Below are positions 34,901 to 42,480 of a stretch of 64,000 nt of DNA, piece by piece. Under the pieces are notes generated by a model, which was not told where the DNA came from, made no database searches, and saw only the letters and a program-made list of their open reading frames with translations. Made by a program: the position numbers and the translations under genes. This DNA is from Lacisediminihabitans profunda (lineage in GTDB: Bacteria; Actinomycetota; Actinomycetes; Actinomycetales; Microbacteriaceae), in assembly GCF_008040105.1 (NCBI RefSeq), contig NZ_VRMG01000013.1, forward strand, positions 1-64,000. Reading direction: 5' to 3'. Position 1 is the first letter of the stretch. The number at the start of each line of letters is the position of its first letter.

Positions 34901-37795
34901 TATCCCCACTCGCACGGTGCCGACGGCGCGGGCGCCGAGGGCGTCGATCACCGTGTAGGTGAAGGTGTCGGTGCCGGCCGAATAACTGCCGGCCTCGTAG
35001 TCGATGAAGTCGGTGCCGACGTCGATCACGGACCCCTTCAGCGGGCTCGTGGCCTGCCCGAGCAACTGCACGGAGTCGCCGTCCGGATCGATCCCCGTGA
35101 GCGGGACCTTGATGCGCACGGTCTCCCCCGCCAAGACCCGGGAGACGATGGTGACGGGCACCGGCGGGTTGTTCGTGGCCTCGACGGCCTCTCGAACCGC
35201 GATCTTCACCTGGGCCTGCGCGACCTGGCCATCCGGTCCGGAGACCTCGTAGATCGCGGTGAAGTCTCCCGTCTTCTGCGGGGCCAGGTAACGAAGCACG
35301 TCACCGGAGGTGAAGAGCAGCCCGGAACTGTTGCCGAGACTCGTGGTCAGCACCGGGTTGAGGGTGAGCTTCTCCCCGTCCGGCTGCACGTCATTGTTGA
35401 GGACGGGGATGTCGATCGCGTCGCCGACGCGCACGGTGACGGCGTCGTCGTTGGCGATGGGCGGCTGCAGCTGGGAGGGCACGGGGATCTCGACGACGGT
35501 CACGATTCCCTCGGACTCGGCGAGCCCGTTGCTCACTCGATAGTTGAAACTCACCGGGCCGGACTCGAGCGGGGCGACGAGCGTGACCCGGATGGACCGC
35601 TGCTCGATCACCTCGGCCCGGATGCCCGCGTTCGGCGCGATGTTGTAGACGCCGGTCACCAACAGCACCGCGCCGCCCGGATCGATGTCCGTGGAGGCGA
35701 CGTCGATGGTCTGGCTGCTGAGCGTCTTCACGAAGATGGTCTTCGGAATGGTGATCGGCTTGCTGTTCGCGTCGGGCGGTGCGGCAACCTCGACCCGAAT
35801 CTCCCCGGTGGCCGTCTGGTCCCCGTCGTTCACGACGTACTCGAGGTAGTGGGTTCCCACCTCGGTGCTCGAGAAGCGGAAGGTGCCGGCCTCGAGACTC
35901 GCCACGATGGTGGCGCCGGTCTTGGCCGGCACACTCGCGAGCCGGAGTGTGCCGCTGCCGCCGCGCACGTGCTCGAGCGGGTTCACCGTGACCTCCTGGC
36001 CCGCATAAGCGGGAACCACGAAGGGGTCGGCGATGATCGGTACCTGGCCGGACGGCTTCACGGTGACCGTGAGACTGCCCGCGCCGTTCGCCCGGCCGTC
36101 CGAGACGACAAGTGATACCGAACGCAGCGCGCCGGGCGCTCCACCCTCGGTGAAGACGACGCTGCCCTCCGGCTTGTAGCTCACTCGGTCCGGCGCCTCG
36201 GTCGCCGCGTTGGACAGGTAGAACGCGTCCCCGTCCGGATCCACCCAGTCGCCGAGCACCGTCTTGACCGTCACGCGACCGCCCTGAGCCACGATGGCCT
36301 TCGTCTGCCGCACCTGCTGCGGCGGCGAATTCTCGTTCGGGGTGCGCATGGTCACGGTGACGGTCGCGCTCGCTGAGCCTCCGCGCCCGTCGCTGATCGT
36401 GTAGCCGAAGGTGAGAGTCCCGGTGGCCGCCGGGCTCAGCGTCACCTGCAGCTGCTGCCCGTTGTTGATGATGTCCACGCGTCCGACGTTCTCGTCCACG
36501 GCGGTGACCGCGGTGATCACGAGCACGTCGCCGTTCGCGTCGTAGTCGTTCAGCAGCACGGGCAGCATGCTCGTGCGTGCCGGCCTCGCCCCGAACGCGT
36601 CATTCACCGCGACCGGCGGCACCTGTGCCTTCTCGTAGTTGGGCGGCGTGTCCTCCTGGTTCGTGTCGACCTTTTGCTGGTCCTGCTTCACGGTGATGAG
36701 CTCTGACCAGTTGTTGATGAGCTCGCCGCCCTGCTGCACCGCCCAGGTCGCGCCGCCGCGAGGGTCGTTGAGAACGACATTTCCGCCGTTCGCCTCGAAG
36801 GCGAGCCGGCTGGACGCCGAGGCCACCGACGGCAGGCGCAGCGTCCGCGCCGCCTCGGTTCCACACTTGCGCCAGGCGCCTCCGCCCGACCAGGCCGCGA
36901 AGGTGCAGCCTCCGACGATCATCGGCGCCGCGGCGAATCCGGTCTTCCCGGTCTCGAGGCGCACCGGGTCTCCGCCGCCGAGAGGCACCCGCAACAGGCC
37001 GCCGGAGTAGCCGACGAGCACCGCGTCGCCCGATGCCGTCGGCTGCTGAAGCACGGGATTGTCGGTGATCGCGATCTCGGCGGTGAGGTCGACGCTGCCG
37101 GCGGCGGTGTGGAGCACGCGGCTCGCCGAGTCGAGCACGGCCCAGCGCCCGCCCGCCGAACTGATAGAGAAGGTGCTCTGGGCATCGCCGAAGTTCGCGG
37201 AGTTCGTCTGGTCGACGGTGTCGCCGTGGGCGGCATCCACCCGGTACACCTGGTGGGCGGCCCGGGAGAACGCGTACAGCACGCCCTCCGGCGTGACGCT
37301 CGCGACCGTGTCAGCGCCCAGGCTCAACGTGGGCTGGGTCTGGGCACTGAAGGTCGGCAGTTGGGCGACCGGCAGAATCCAGAATTCGCCGGTGCCTCCT
37401 GACCCGACGACGACGTTGTCGCCGGCGAGGAACAGTTGGGGATTCTGCGGCGGGAGAGGCACGCTGTCGAGGACCTTCGAGGTGGCGGGGTCCACCACAT
37501 CGACCTTGGCGTTGCTGTGGTCGAACAACAGCACGGTCGCACCATTCTGCACGACGTCGATGTTCGCGCCCGTGCTTGCAACCACCGTGTTGAGCGCGAG
37601 CACCTGGGTGTTCGCCCGGCCGATCACCTCTTTTGTGCCGTTGGCGACCCAGACCGAGCCGTCGCCGAGATCGAGTCGCTGAGCCGTGTAGCCGGTGGAA
37701 ACGAACGCGACCGTGGCGAGCAGGGCGGCGATGACCGTGCCACTCGTCGCGGTGGCGACGAGCGACTTGTGGGATCCGAGCCACTGCCTAAACAC
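31904..37795 (-). CDS. Giant Ig-like/fibronectin type III surface protein
   Basis: The 1963 residues begin with a membrane anchor or signal segment (about 14-36). Next comes a beta-propeller-like region (40-370; repeated short strands such as VDVVDPATSKVLDSV), then about a dozen bacterial Ig/cadherin-like domains (395-1470) marked by LPVLLNDYDANGD, IPVLNNDVQPDGE, IQVLANDSDPDGG and VDVLANDEP. About five fibronectin type III-like domains follow to the end (GFDVLEYSP, ISWTEVTTGSGG, SLDWAGVF). No LPXTG or C-terminal anchor is visible. The start is GTG 37795, ten bases after the kinase stop. This is the fn3 gene of the PFNA-like cluster, presumably exported and held by its N-terminal segment. Its ligand is unknown. 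Confidence 0.88.
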   Translation of the reverse strand: MFRQWLGSHKSLVATATSGTVIAALLATVAFVSTGYTAQRLDLGDGSVWVANGTKEVIGRANTQVLALNTVVASTGANIDVVQNGATVLLFDHSNAKVDVVDPATSKVLDSVPLPPQNPQLFLAGDNVVVGSGGTGEFWILPVAQLPTFSAQTQPTLSLGADTVASVTPEGVLYAFSRAAHQVYRVDAAHGDTVDQTNSANFGDAQSTFSISSAGGRWAVLDSASRVLHTAAGSVDLTAEIAITDNPVLQQPTASGDAVLVGYSGGLLRVPLGGGDPVRLETGKTGFAAAPMIVGGCTFAAWSGGGAWRKCGTEAARTLRLPSVASASSRLAFEANGGNVVLNDPRGGATWAVQQGGELINNWSELITVKQDQQKVDTNQEDTPPNYEKAQVPPVAVNDAFGARPARTSMLPVLLNDYDANGDVLVITAVTAVDENVGRVDIINNGQQLQVTLSPAATGTLTFGYTISDGRGGSASATVTVTMRTPNENSPPQQVRQTKAIVAQGGRVTVKTVLGDWVDPDGDAFYLSNAATEAPDRVSYKPEGSVVFTEGGAPGALRSVSLVVSDGRANGAGSLTVTVKPSGQVPIIADPFVVPAYAGQEVTVNPLEHVRGGSGTLRLASVPAKTGATIVASLEAGTFRFSSTEVGTHYLEYVVNDGDQTATGEIRVEVAAPPDANSKPITIPKTIFVKTLSSQTIDVASTDIDPGGAVLLVTGVYNIAPNAGIRAEVIEQRSIRVTLVAPLESGPVSFNYRVSNGLAESEGIVTVVEIPVPSQLQPPIANDDAVTVRVGDAIDIPVLNNDVQPDGEKLTLNPVLTTSLGNSSGLLFTSGDVLRYLAPQKTGDFTAIYEVSGPDGQVAQAQVKIAVREAVEATNNPPVPVTIVSRVLAGETVRIKVPLTGIDPDGDSVQLLGQATSPLKGSVIDVGTDFIDYEAGSYSAGTDTFTYTVIDALGARAVGTVRVGISPKLDGARNPVAIEDEVTTRPGTTVSIQVLANDSDPDGGSLKIIKVEPNAKDIVASIVGDVVKVTPPSAPGTYGLVYTIQNAFGGTSSNFITVTVDPNAPRAHPVVSDTVLTLTDILGRETVDVNVLAKTFFADGNANTLKVSLLPGYDTTATVTSTKRIRVSVQNKSQIIPFAVANPDDSRVVSYAFVWVPGLDDALPQLNRKAPPLTVASESTLTIDLADYVLAIGGKNVRLTDSTSVQATHANGDPLVVNDHTLRFTSAEKYFGPASISFTVTDGDSVNDPNGHVATLVLPIKVTARANQPPSFVGGVIDFEPGESKVLDLVKLTNYPYPKDVAELAYTVLSPLPDGFSYTLADQTLTIRANEGVPKNSTTSILLGVRDALAAGQSGRIQLNVVASTRPLAKPAPDSVLAQRGQTTTVDVLANDEPTNPFPGKPLSVVAIRGLDGGQLPDGLSISPSADKRRLTITVASSAAPGDTSLQYQVADATGDPDRYVWGSVKVSVQDRPDPVVAVQATAFGDRMITLRWSAGAANNSPITGFDVLEYSPSLVLLSTTPCAAAICDIATPGNGPDNAVRLRVVAKNAIGNSDPVGLGTTVWSDIVPGAPASVGADPLDGGLRISWTEVTTGSGGSPVNSYHVTAGSRAVDVDPSACSGSTCTVDVNGLTNGQTVPVSVSARNSAYAPLTTWTSSGTSATPAGAPIAVAAPTAAAVDTSISLDWAGVFTDNGRPISGYTAVAYTGAAPTCARTNPPGSISRSVGTATSTTFTGLSSEANYSLVVFATNSMGCSPSAAVTAHTSPGVITGVSTTGPSQTGNVFNFILTGASSGPTDFTSDYSFFYRLVSGGVPSTSGSVGIGDPLTATSLYGQDVSVQLRACRSYGGAAAICQSQWSASFHLGTPVDPQVSSLAFALTGDGVIDQSGTFTWANWPAGDYEAIQYRCGDTPGGPWQTASAADLSEAGQCQADGSLGAPHLDIRVVANGGKTYDITYDTSGKPQ

Positions 37796-37804
37796 GGGAA
37801 CCGA

Positions 37805-39223
37805 TCACTTGCCGAAGTCCACGCACTTCTCGCCGCTCTCCGGGCCGATCTTGCCCTCGCGGTTCACGGTGACGGTGATGCAGACGCGGTCGCCGGGCTT
37901 CGCCTCGACGGCGAACGCCGCCAGGCGCTGGATGCTCGACCGGCCGTCGCTCGTGGTGATCTGGTACGAGTCGCCCGCCTTGATGCCCGGATCGGTCCAG
38001 CTGAACTCGATGGACGAGGCGGCGGACTTGGCCGAGATGTCGGTCACCCGGGGAATGTCGCTCGTGTTCGCCTTGATGAGCACGAGGGTGGCGGTCGCAC
38101 CGAGGGCGATCACGAGCACCGCGCTCGCCACCAGGCCCCACGCGAGCGCCTGCATCCCCTTGCTCTGGGTCAGAGGCTGGGTTCCACTGTTGTGCGGAGA
38201 CCCCGCCGTCTGCCGCAGCACGGTGCCGACCGGGGAATAGACGCCGGGCTGGACACGCCGCCGGCGCCGACGTGCTGGCGGGGCCGTGGAGCCCGGCACG
38301 GCACGGATGCGGGTGCGGTCCTCGAGATCGGAGACCGTGGCGAGAGCCCAGTCGTCCATCGCGACCTCGATCGGCGTCTGCGGCACGCCGAGCTCGGTCT
38401 CGATCGCCTGGAGCTCACGCACGAGCTCCAGCACGGTGAGCGGACGAGCCTCCGGCTTGCGCGACATCGCCTTCTGCAGCACCCGCTCGAGGCTCGGCGG
38501 CACGTCGGACCTGCCGATGGGCTGCACCTTTGCGCGGTTGATCCGCGAGATGAGGTCGGCCGACTTGTTCGACTCGCCCGGCACCTCGAACGGCGAACGG
38601 CCGGCCAGCAGCGAGTACACCGTGGCCGCGAACGACCACACCTCGGACTCGATCGAGCCCGAGGTCTCATCCATCAGCACCTCGGGCGCGGACCAGGGGA
38701 TGGAGAGGCCGACCGACTCCTGGGTCTCGGCCTCACTCAGGGTCGAGGCGATTCCGAAGTCCGAGAGCACGGGATGCCCGTACGCGGTGAGCAGGATGTT
38801 GGAGGGCTTGATGTCCCGGTGCAGCACCCCGGCGCGGTGAGCGGTCTCGATGGCGCTGCCGATCTTGACCGCGATTCGCAGCACCTCGGGAACCGGCAGT
38901 CGCTCGCGGCGATAGCGCTCGCTCAGCGAGGAGGAGCACAGCTCCATCACGAGGTACGGTCGGCCGTCCGACGAGACACTCGCCTGGTAGACGGTGAGGA
39001 TCGACGGGTGCGAACTCAGCTGGGCCATGAGGTTCGCCTCGGCCTGGAACATCTGCCGCACCTGGTCGTTCACGACCTCGCTCAGCATGACCTTCACGGC
39101 GACCTGGCGCCTCGGCATGTTCTGCTCGTAGAGGAACACGTCGGCGAAGCCGCCGGAGCCGAGGATGTGGATGTGCGAGAAACCGGGCAGCACGGGAGGC
39201 TGCGACGGCAATCGTCGTGCCAT
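37805..39223 (-). CDS. Membrane Ser/Thr protein kinase with extracellular FN3-like domain
   Basis: This is a PknB-type kinase of 472 residues. The glycine loop GSGGFADVF is at 22-30, the catalytic lysine K44 in VAVKVML, HRDIKPSN at 135-142 and DFG at 155-157, so it is probably active. The kinase domain ends near 275. A linker with DRTRIR (T304) and a basic stretch precede one membrane segment (about 360-383). The roughly 85 extracellular residues look like a single fibronectin type III domain rather than PASTA repeats. Start ATG 39223 has an AAAGGGGGG site. It is the first gene after a likely promoter and directly precedes the giant FN3 protein, matching pkb2 of the PFNA cluster. Confidence 0.92.
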   Translation of the reverse strand: MARRLPSQPPVLPGFSHIHILGSGGFADVFLYEQNMPRRQVAVKVMLSEVVNDQVRQMFQAEANLMAQLSSHPSILTVYQASVSSDGRPYLVMELCSSSLSERYRRERLPVPEVLRIAVKIGSAIETAHRAGVLHRDIKPSNILLTAYGHPVLSDFGIASTLSEAETQESVGLSIPWSAPEVLMDETSGSIESEVWSFAATVYSLLAGRSPFEVPGESNKSADLISRINRAKVQPIGRSDVPPSLERVLQKAMSRKPEARPLTVLELVRELQAIETELGVPQTPIEVAMDDWALATVSDLEDRTRIRAVPGSTAPPARRRRRRVQPGVYSPVGTVLRQTAGSPHNSGTQPLTQSKGMQALAWGLVASAVLVIALGATATLVLIKANTSDIPRVTDISAKSAASSIEFSWTDPGIKAGDSYQITTSDGRSSIQRLAAFAVEAKPGDRVCITVTVNREGKIGPESGEKCVDFGK

Positions 39224-39293
39224 GAGCCCCCCTTTGCAGCGCTCGCCGGAATACTGTCGCGGCGATTTTCCTGGTCGCACGACCCGGTGTCCC

Positions 39294-39299
39294 ATTGTA
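39294..39299 (-). promoter_or_regulatory. Candidate -10 element (TACAAT) for the kinase-FN3 operon
   Basis: On the minus strand GCCTACAATGGG lies 71-76 bases upstream of the kinase start, within a 164-bp spacer after the phosphatase gene. TACAAT matches the -10 consensus at five of six positions. No good -35 hexamer is found at 16-18 bases, so the call rests on the -10 only. Confidence 0.35.
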
Positions 39300-39356
39300 G
39301 GCACCTGCCGAATCTGCCCCGTCGAACAAATCCGCTGGTGAAGCGCCTGTTTTTGT

Positions 39357-39370
39357 CCCCCCTTCGGGGG
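39357..39370. terminator. Small CCCCC-TTC-GGGGG hairpin after the phosphatase gene
   Basis: A run of C's, a short loop and a run of G's lie 18 bases past the phosphatase stop (minus strand), giving a compact stem. The plus-strand flank has GTTTTTG and the minus-strand flank ACAAAAAC, so a T-tract exists only in the plus direction, which no gene uses here. It may weakly terminate or insulate the FHA-phosphatase transcript from the kinase operon. Confidence 0.35.
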
Positions 39371-39387
39371 TGATTTGGTCGCCGTCG

Positions 39388-40218
39388 TCACACCCTGGTT
39401 GGCCTCGGCACCGTGTGCTCGAGGTCGTAGAGCCCGGAACTTTCCACCACATCCACCACGATCGTGGTGACGTTGTCGCGCCCGCCGGCGGCGACGGCCG
39501 CGTCCACGAGGGCCTGGGCGGTCTCCGCGGGGGCGAGCGCTGCCGCGAGGTGCAGGCGGATCCGCTCCGAGTCGAGCTCCTTCGTCAGTCCGTCCGAGCA
39601 GAGCAGCAGCCGCAGCCCGGGTCGAATCGGCACGATCCAGTAGTCCGGCAACGGGGCCGCGTTGAACCCCACCGCCCTCGTGATCACGTTGCTGTCCGGG
39701 TGGAACTCGGCGTCCTCGGCACGGATGAGGCCGGCATCCACCAACTCCTGCACCACCGAGTGGTCGATGGACACCTGGCTGAGGAGATTGTTCTCGAACA
39801 TGTAGACCCGAGAGTCGCCCACGTTGAAGACCATCCAGCATGGTTCACCGTTCTCGAGGGTGAGGGCGGCTCCGGTGGCCGTGGTGCCCACGCCGAGCTC
39901 CTTCTCATCCGCGGCGAGCGCGATGTCTTCGGTCGCGGCATGCAACCCGCGTTCGACCGCACCGATCTCCGCGAAGTCCGAGGAGATCTCCTTCTCGAGC
40001 CTCGACACGACCGCCGCACTCGCCACGTCGCCGGCGGAGTGGCCGCCCATGCCGTCCGCGACCACGAACAGAGGCAACTCGGCGAGGTAACTGTCCTCGT
40101 TATGGTGCCGTTTGCGGCCCGTGTCGGTCGCCGCGCCCCAGGCGATCACGAGAGAGGCATCCGGTCGCCCGGGCACCTCAACGGAGCGTCGTCCTTCACT
40201 TCGTCCAAGCTCAGTCAC
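39388..40218 (-). CDS. PP2C-family Ser/Thr protein phosphatase
   Basis: It removes phosphates from Ser/Thr residues, most likely opposing the kinase encoded next to it. The 276 residues show the PP2C metal-binding motifs: RHHNEDSYL, FVVADGMGGHSAGDVAS, FNVGDSRVYMF, LLLCSDGLTKEL and GGRDNVTTIVV. All canonical aspartates are present and there is no membrane segment, so it is a soluble enzyme like PstP's catalytic part. Start is GTG 40218, 35 bases after the FHA gene stop. FHA and phosphatase are probably co-transcribed. Confidence 0.94.
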   Translation of the reverse strand: MTELGRSEGRRSVEVPGRPDASLVIAWGAATDTGRKRHHNEDSYLAELPLFVVADGMGGHSAGDVASAAVVSRLEKEISSDFAEIGAVERGLHAATEDIALAADEKELGVGTTATGAALTLENGEPCWMVFNVGDSRVYMFENNLLSQVSIDHSVVQELVDAGLIRAEDAEFHPDSNVITRAVGFNAAPLPDYWIVPIRPGLRLLLCSDGLTKELDSERIRLHLAAALAPAETAQALVDAAVAAGGRDNVTTIVVDVVESSGLYDLEHTVPRPTRV

Positions 40219-40253
40219 AAGTCATGCCTTTCGCAGGTTGCGATGCCTGTGCA

Positions 40254-40886
40254 TCATCCGCCGGCCGCAGACACGCGCTCGACCGGCAGGATCTCGACGA
40301 GGTTGCCGTCACCAATATCCACCACCGTGCCCGCCGAGACGACCACCGACTCGCCCTGCAGCAGCTTTTGGGCCGAAAACCCGGGCACGGTGATGATGGT
40401 GCCGTTGGTGGACCCGAGGTCGGTGACGATCACCGATGAGCCGTGCTGGCGCAGCTCGAGGTGCGTGCTGGAGACCTCCCGCAGCGGGGAGGGCACCCGC
40501 ACGAGGCGCGCGAGCGGCCCCCTCGTGACGCGGGGCGCACTCGGCTTCCGGCCGAGAATCGCCGGCGCGTCGAGCGCGATCGGCTCGTGGTTGTTCACCC
40601 TGAACCGGTAGACCGGCGCCGTGCGCGAGGAGTCGTCGACCGGCGGCAACTGGGGCCGCGCACGCTCGACCACCGGCACGGATGCCGCCGGCGAGGCACG
40701 GTTCGGCTCGACAAGGGCGAACGGTGCGGAGGCCAGGCCCGCCCGTCGCGCCACTTCCTCGAAGATCGGGGCGAGGTCCGCGAACGGCACCCGTTCGCGG
40801 ATGATGGTGTCATCGTCGGGGATCGCCGCATCGACCTCCGGAATCGCCCGCGGTCTGATGACCGTGTTATCGTCCTCGGCGTCCAT
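40254..40886 (-). CDS. FHA-domain signalling protein with N-terminal DxT[VI]IR motifs
   Basis: The 210-residue protein has a C-terminal FHA domain (about 95-200; AILGRKPSAP, VSSTHLELRQHG, TDLGSTNGTIIT) expected to bind phosphothreonine peptides. The first 32 residues contain two matching motifs, DDNTVIRP (T8) and DDDTIIRE (T27). These look like kinase target sites, comparable with the N-terminal threonines of GarA-like FHA proteins, although the motif differs. The gene is the first of the signalling group, 35 bases downstream of the aldehyde dehydrogenase gene on the same strand. The ATG at 40886 has only a weak ribosome site. Confidence 0.85.
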   Translation of the reverse strand: MDAEDDNTVIRPRAIPEVDAAIPDDDTIIRERVPFADLAPIFEEVARRAGLASAPFALVEPNRASPAASVPVVERARPQLPPVDDSSRTAPVYRFRVNNHEPIALDAPAILGRKPSAPRVTRGPLARLVRVPSPLREVSSTHLELRQHGSSVIVTDLGSTNGTIITVPGFSAQKLLQGESVVVSAGTVVDIGDGNLVEILPVERVSAAGG

Positions 40887-40921
40887 GCGCTCTATTCTGC
40901 GGCCAAACCGGGCTCAGACCG

Positions 40922-42355
40922 TCACTCGCCGATGAAACTCATCACGTGTTTGACTCGCGTGTAGTCCTCGAAGCCGTACGACGAGAGATCCTTGCCGTAG
41001 CCGGAATGCTTGAATCCGCCGTGCGGCATCTCGGCGACGATGGGGATGTGGGTGTTGATCCACACGCAACCGAAGTCCAGGTGCTTGGCGAAGCGCATCG
41101 CACGCCCGTGGTTCTTCGTCCAGACACTCGAGGCGAGTCCGTACTGCACGCCGTTCGCCCACTCGAGGGCCTGCGCATCGGTGCTGAACCTCTGCACGGT
41201 GATCACCGGACCGAAGATCTCGTTCTGGATCGCCTCATCCGACTGCACCAGCCCAGACACGATTGTGGCCTCGTGGAAGTAGCCGGTCGAGCCCTGCCGG
41301 TGACCGCCGAGCTCGAGCACGGCGTTGTCGGGCAGGCGCTCGATGATCCCCTCGACCTGGGCGAGCTGGTGGGCGTTGTTGACCGGGCCGAAGAACACGT
41401 CGGCGGCGCTCGGCGACCCCGTCTTCGCGTTGTCCCTCGCGTACGCGGCGAGCGCGGCCACGAATTCGTCGTGGATCCCGGCCTGCACGAGCACCCGGGT
41501 GGCGGCGGTGCAGTCCTGCCCGGCGTTGAAGTAGCCGGCCGAGACGATCCCCCGCACCGCCGACGGGATGTCCGCGTCGTCGAAGACGACGACCGGCGCC
41601 TTGCCGCCGAGTTCGAGGTGCACCCGCTTGAGGTCATTCGCCGCGGACTTGGCGACCTCCATTCCGGCCCGCACCGAGCCGGTGATCGACACCATCTGCG
41701 GCGTCTTGTGCTCGATCATCGCGGCGCCGGTCGTGCGGTCTCCGGTTATCACGTTGAGCACGCCCGGCGGCAGGAATTCGGCGGCGACCTCGGCGAGGAG
41801 GAGCGTGGAGGAGGGTGTGGTGTCCGAGGGCTTGAGCACCGTCGTGTTGCCCGCCGCGAGTGCCGGCGCGAACTTCCAGACCGCCATGTTCAGGGGGTAG
41901 TTCCAGGGGGTCACCTGACCGATCACGCCGATCGGCTCGCGACGCACGAACGATGTGTGGTCCTTCAGGTACTCCCCCGCGGACATGCCGCCGAGGTGAC
42001 GGGCCTCGCCGGCGAAGAAGCGGATCTGGTCGACGGACAGCAGGATCTCGTCGGTCACCAGGGACGCCCGCGGCTTGCCGGTGTCCCGGGATTCGAGGTC
42101 GGCGAATTCTTCGGCCCGTGCCTCCATGGCGTCGGCAATGCGGAAGAGTGCCAACTGGCGCTCGGCCGGAGTCGTCTCCCCCCATTCCTCGAAGGCGGAT
42201 GCCGCGGCGGCGTACGCGGTGTCGACGTCCTCGCGGCTGGATACCGGCGACGTTCCGTAGGCCTGCTCGGTCGCCGGGTCGATCAGTTCGAACGACGATT
42301 CTGCGTGGGCGGCGACGTATTCGCCGTTGATGAAGTTGCGAAGTTGGTCACTCAT
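40922..42355 (-). CDS. Gamma-aminobutyraldehyde dehydrogenase (PatD/Prr-like)
   Basis: This NAD-dependent aldehyde dehydrogenase probably oxidises 4-aminobutanal to GABA. Its 477 residues include the oxyanion Asn region VTPWNYPLNMAVWK, VLKPSDTTP, the NAD-binding ITGSVRAGMEVAKSA, the general base E in LELGGKAPVVV, the nucleophile C in FNAGQDCTAATRV and the FGPVITVQRF stretch. The NYFINGEYV-like start FINGEYVAAHAES and the QDCTAATR motif favour the aminobutyraldehyde/betaine aldehyde branch. The start is ATG 42355. It is divergent from the Lrp-type regulator and the SpuC-like transaminase, which supports the putrescine pathway. Exact substrate is inferred. Confidence 0.88.
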   Translation of the reverse strand: MSDQLRNFINGEYVAAHAESSFELIDPATEQAYGTSPVSSREDVDTAYAAAASAFEEWGETTPAERQLALFRIADAMEARAEEFADLESRDTGKPRASLVTDEILLSVDQIRFFAGEARHLGGMSAGEYLKDHTSFVRREPIGVIGQVTPWNYPLNMAVWKFAPALAAGNTTVLKPSDTTPSSTLLLAEVAAEFLPPGVLNVITGDRTTGAAMIEHKTPQMVSITGSVRAGMEVAKSAANDLKRVHLELGGKAPVVVFDDADIPSAVRGIVSAGYFNAGQDCTAATRVLVQAGIHDEFVAALAAYARDNAKTGSPSAADVFFGPVNNAHQLAQVEGIIERLPDNAVLELGGHRQGSTGYFHEATIVSGLVQSDEAIQNEIFGPVITVQRFSTDAQALEWANGVQYGLASSVWTKNHGRAMRFAKHLDFGCVWINTHIPIVAEMPHGGFKHSGYGKDLSSYGFEDYTRVKHVMSFIGE

Positions 42356-42445
42356 GTTCACAACATAGTCAGGTCTATTCGCGCGCGCCATTCCTCGTTT
42401 TCCACCGATTCCGTCGCGAAACGCCCCTTTGACTTACGGATTCAC

Positions 42446-42474
42446 TTGTCAGTGCCCCGATCCACTGACAGAAT
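42446..42474 (+). promoter_or_regulatory. Promoter with overlapping perfect 8-bp palindromic operator (Lrp gene)
   Basis: TTGTCA (42446-42451) and CAGAAT (42469-42474) are spaced by 17 bp, a good sigma-70-type promoter. The inverted repeat TGTCAGTG/CACTGACA (42447-42454 and 42463-42470, 8-bp spacer) covers both elements, which suggests autorepression by the Lrp protein it controls. Transcription would begin at the ATG itself (42481), so the mRNA is probably leaderless. Expression of divergent aldehyde dehydrogenase may be co-regulated. Confidence 0.6.
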
Positions 42475-42480
42475 CACGTT

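Noticed and set aside
34136-36115. Long plus-strand open frame opposite the Ig-repeat protein
   Set aside because: It is the complement of the repeat domains, with charge-rich composition and no family similarity.
39224-39387. Riboswitch or structured RNA upstream of the kinase
   Set aside because: Only a small C/G hairpin and a TACAAT box are visible. No conserved riboswitch core was recognised.
23308-40886. Possible complete type VII secretion system
   Set aside because: Only the motor-like ATPase is present. No WXG100, EccB, EccD, EccE or mycosin gene was found, so the name type VII is not justified.
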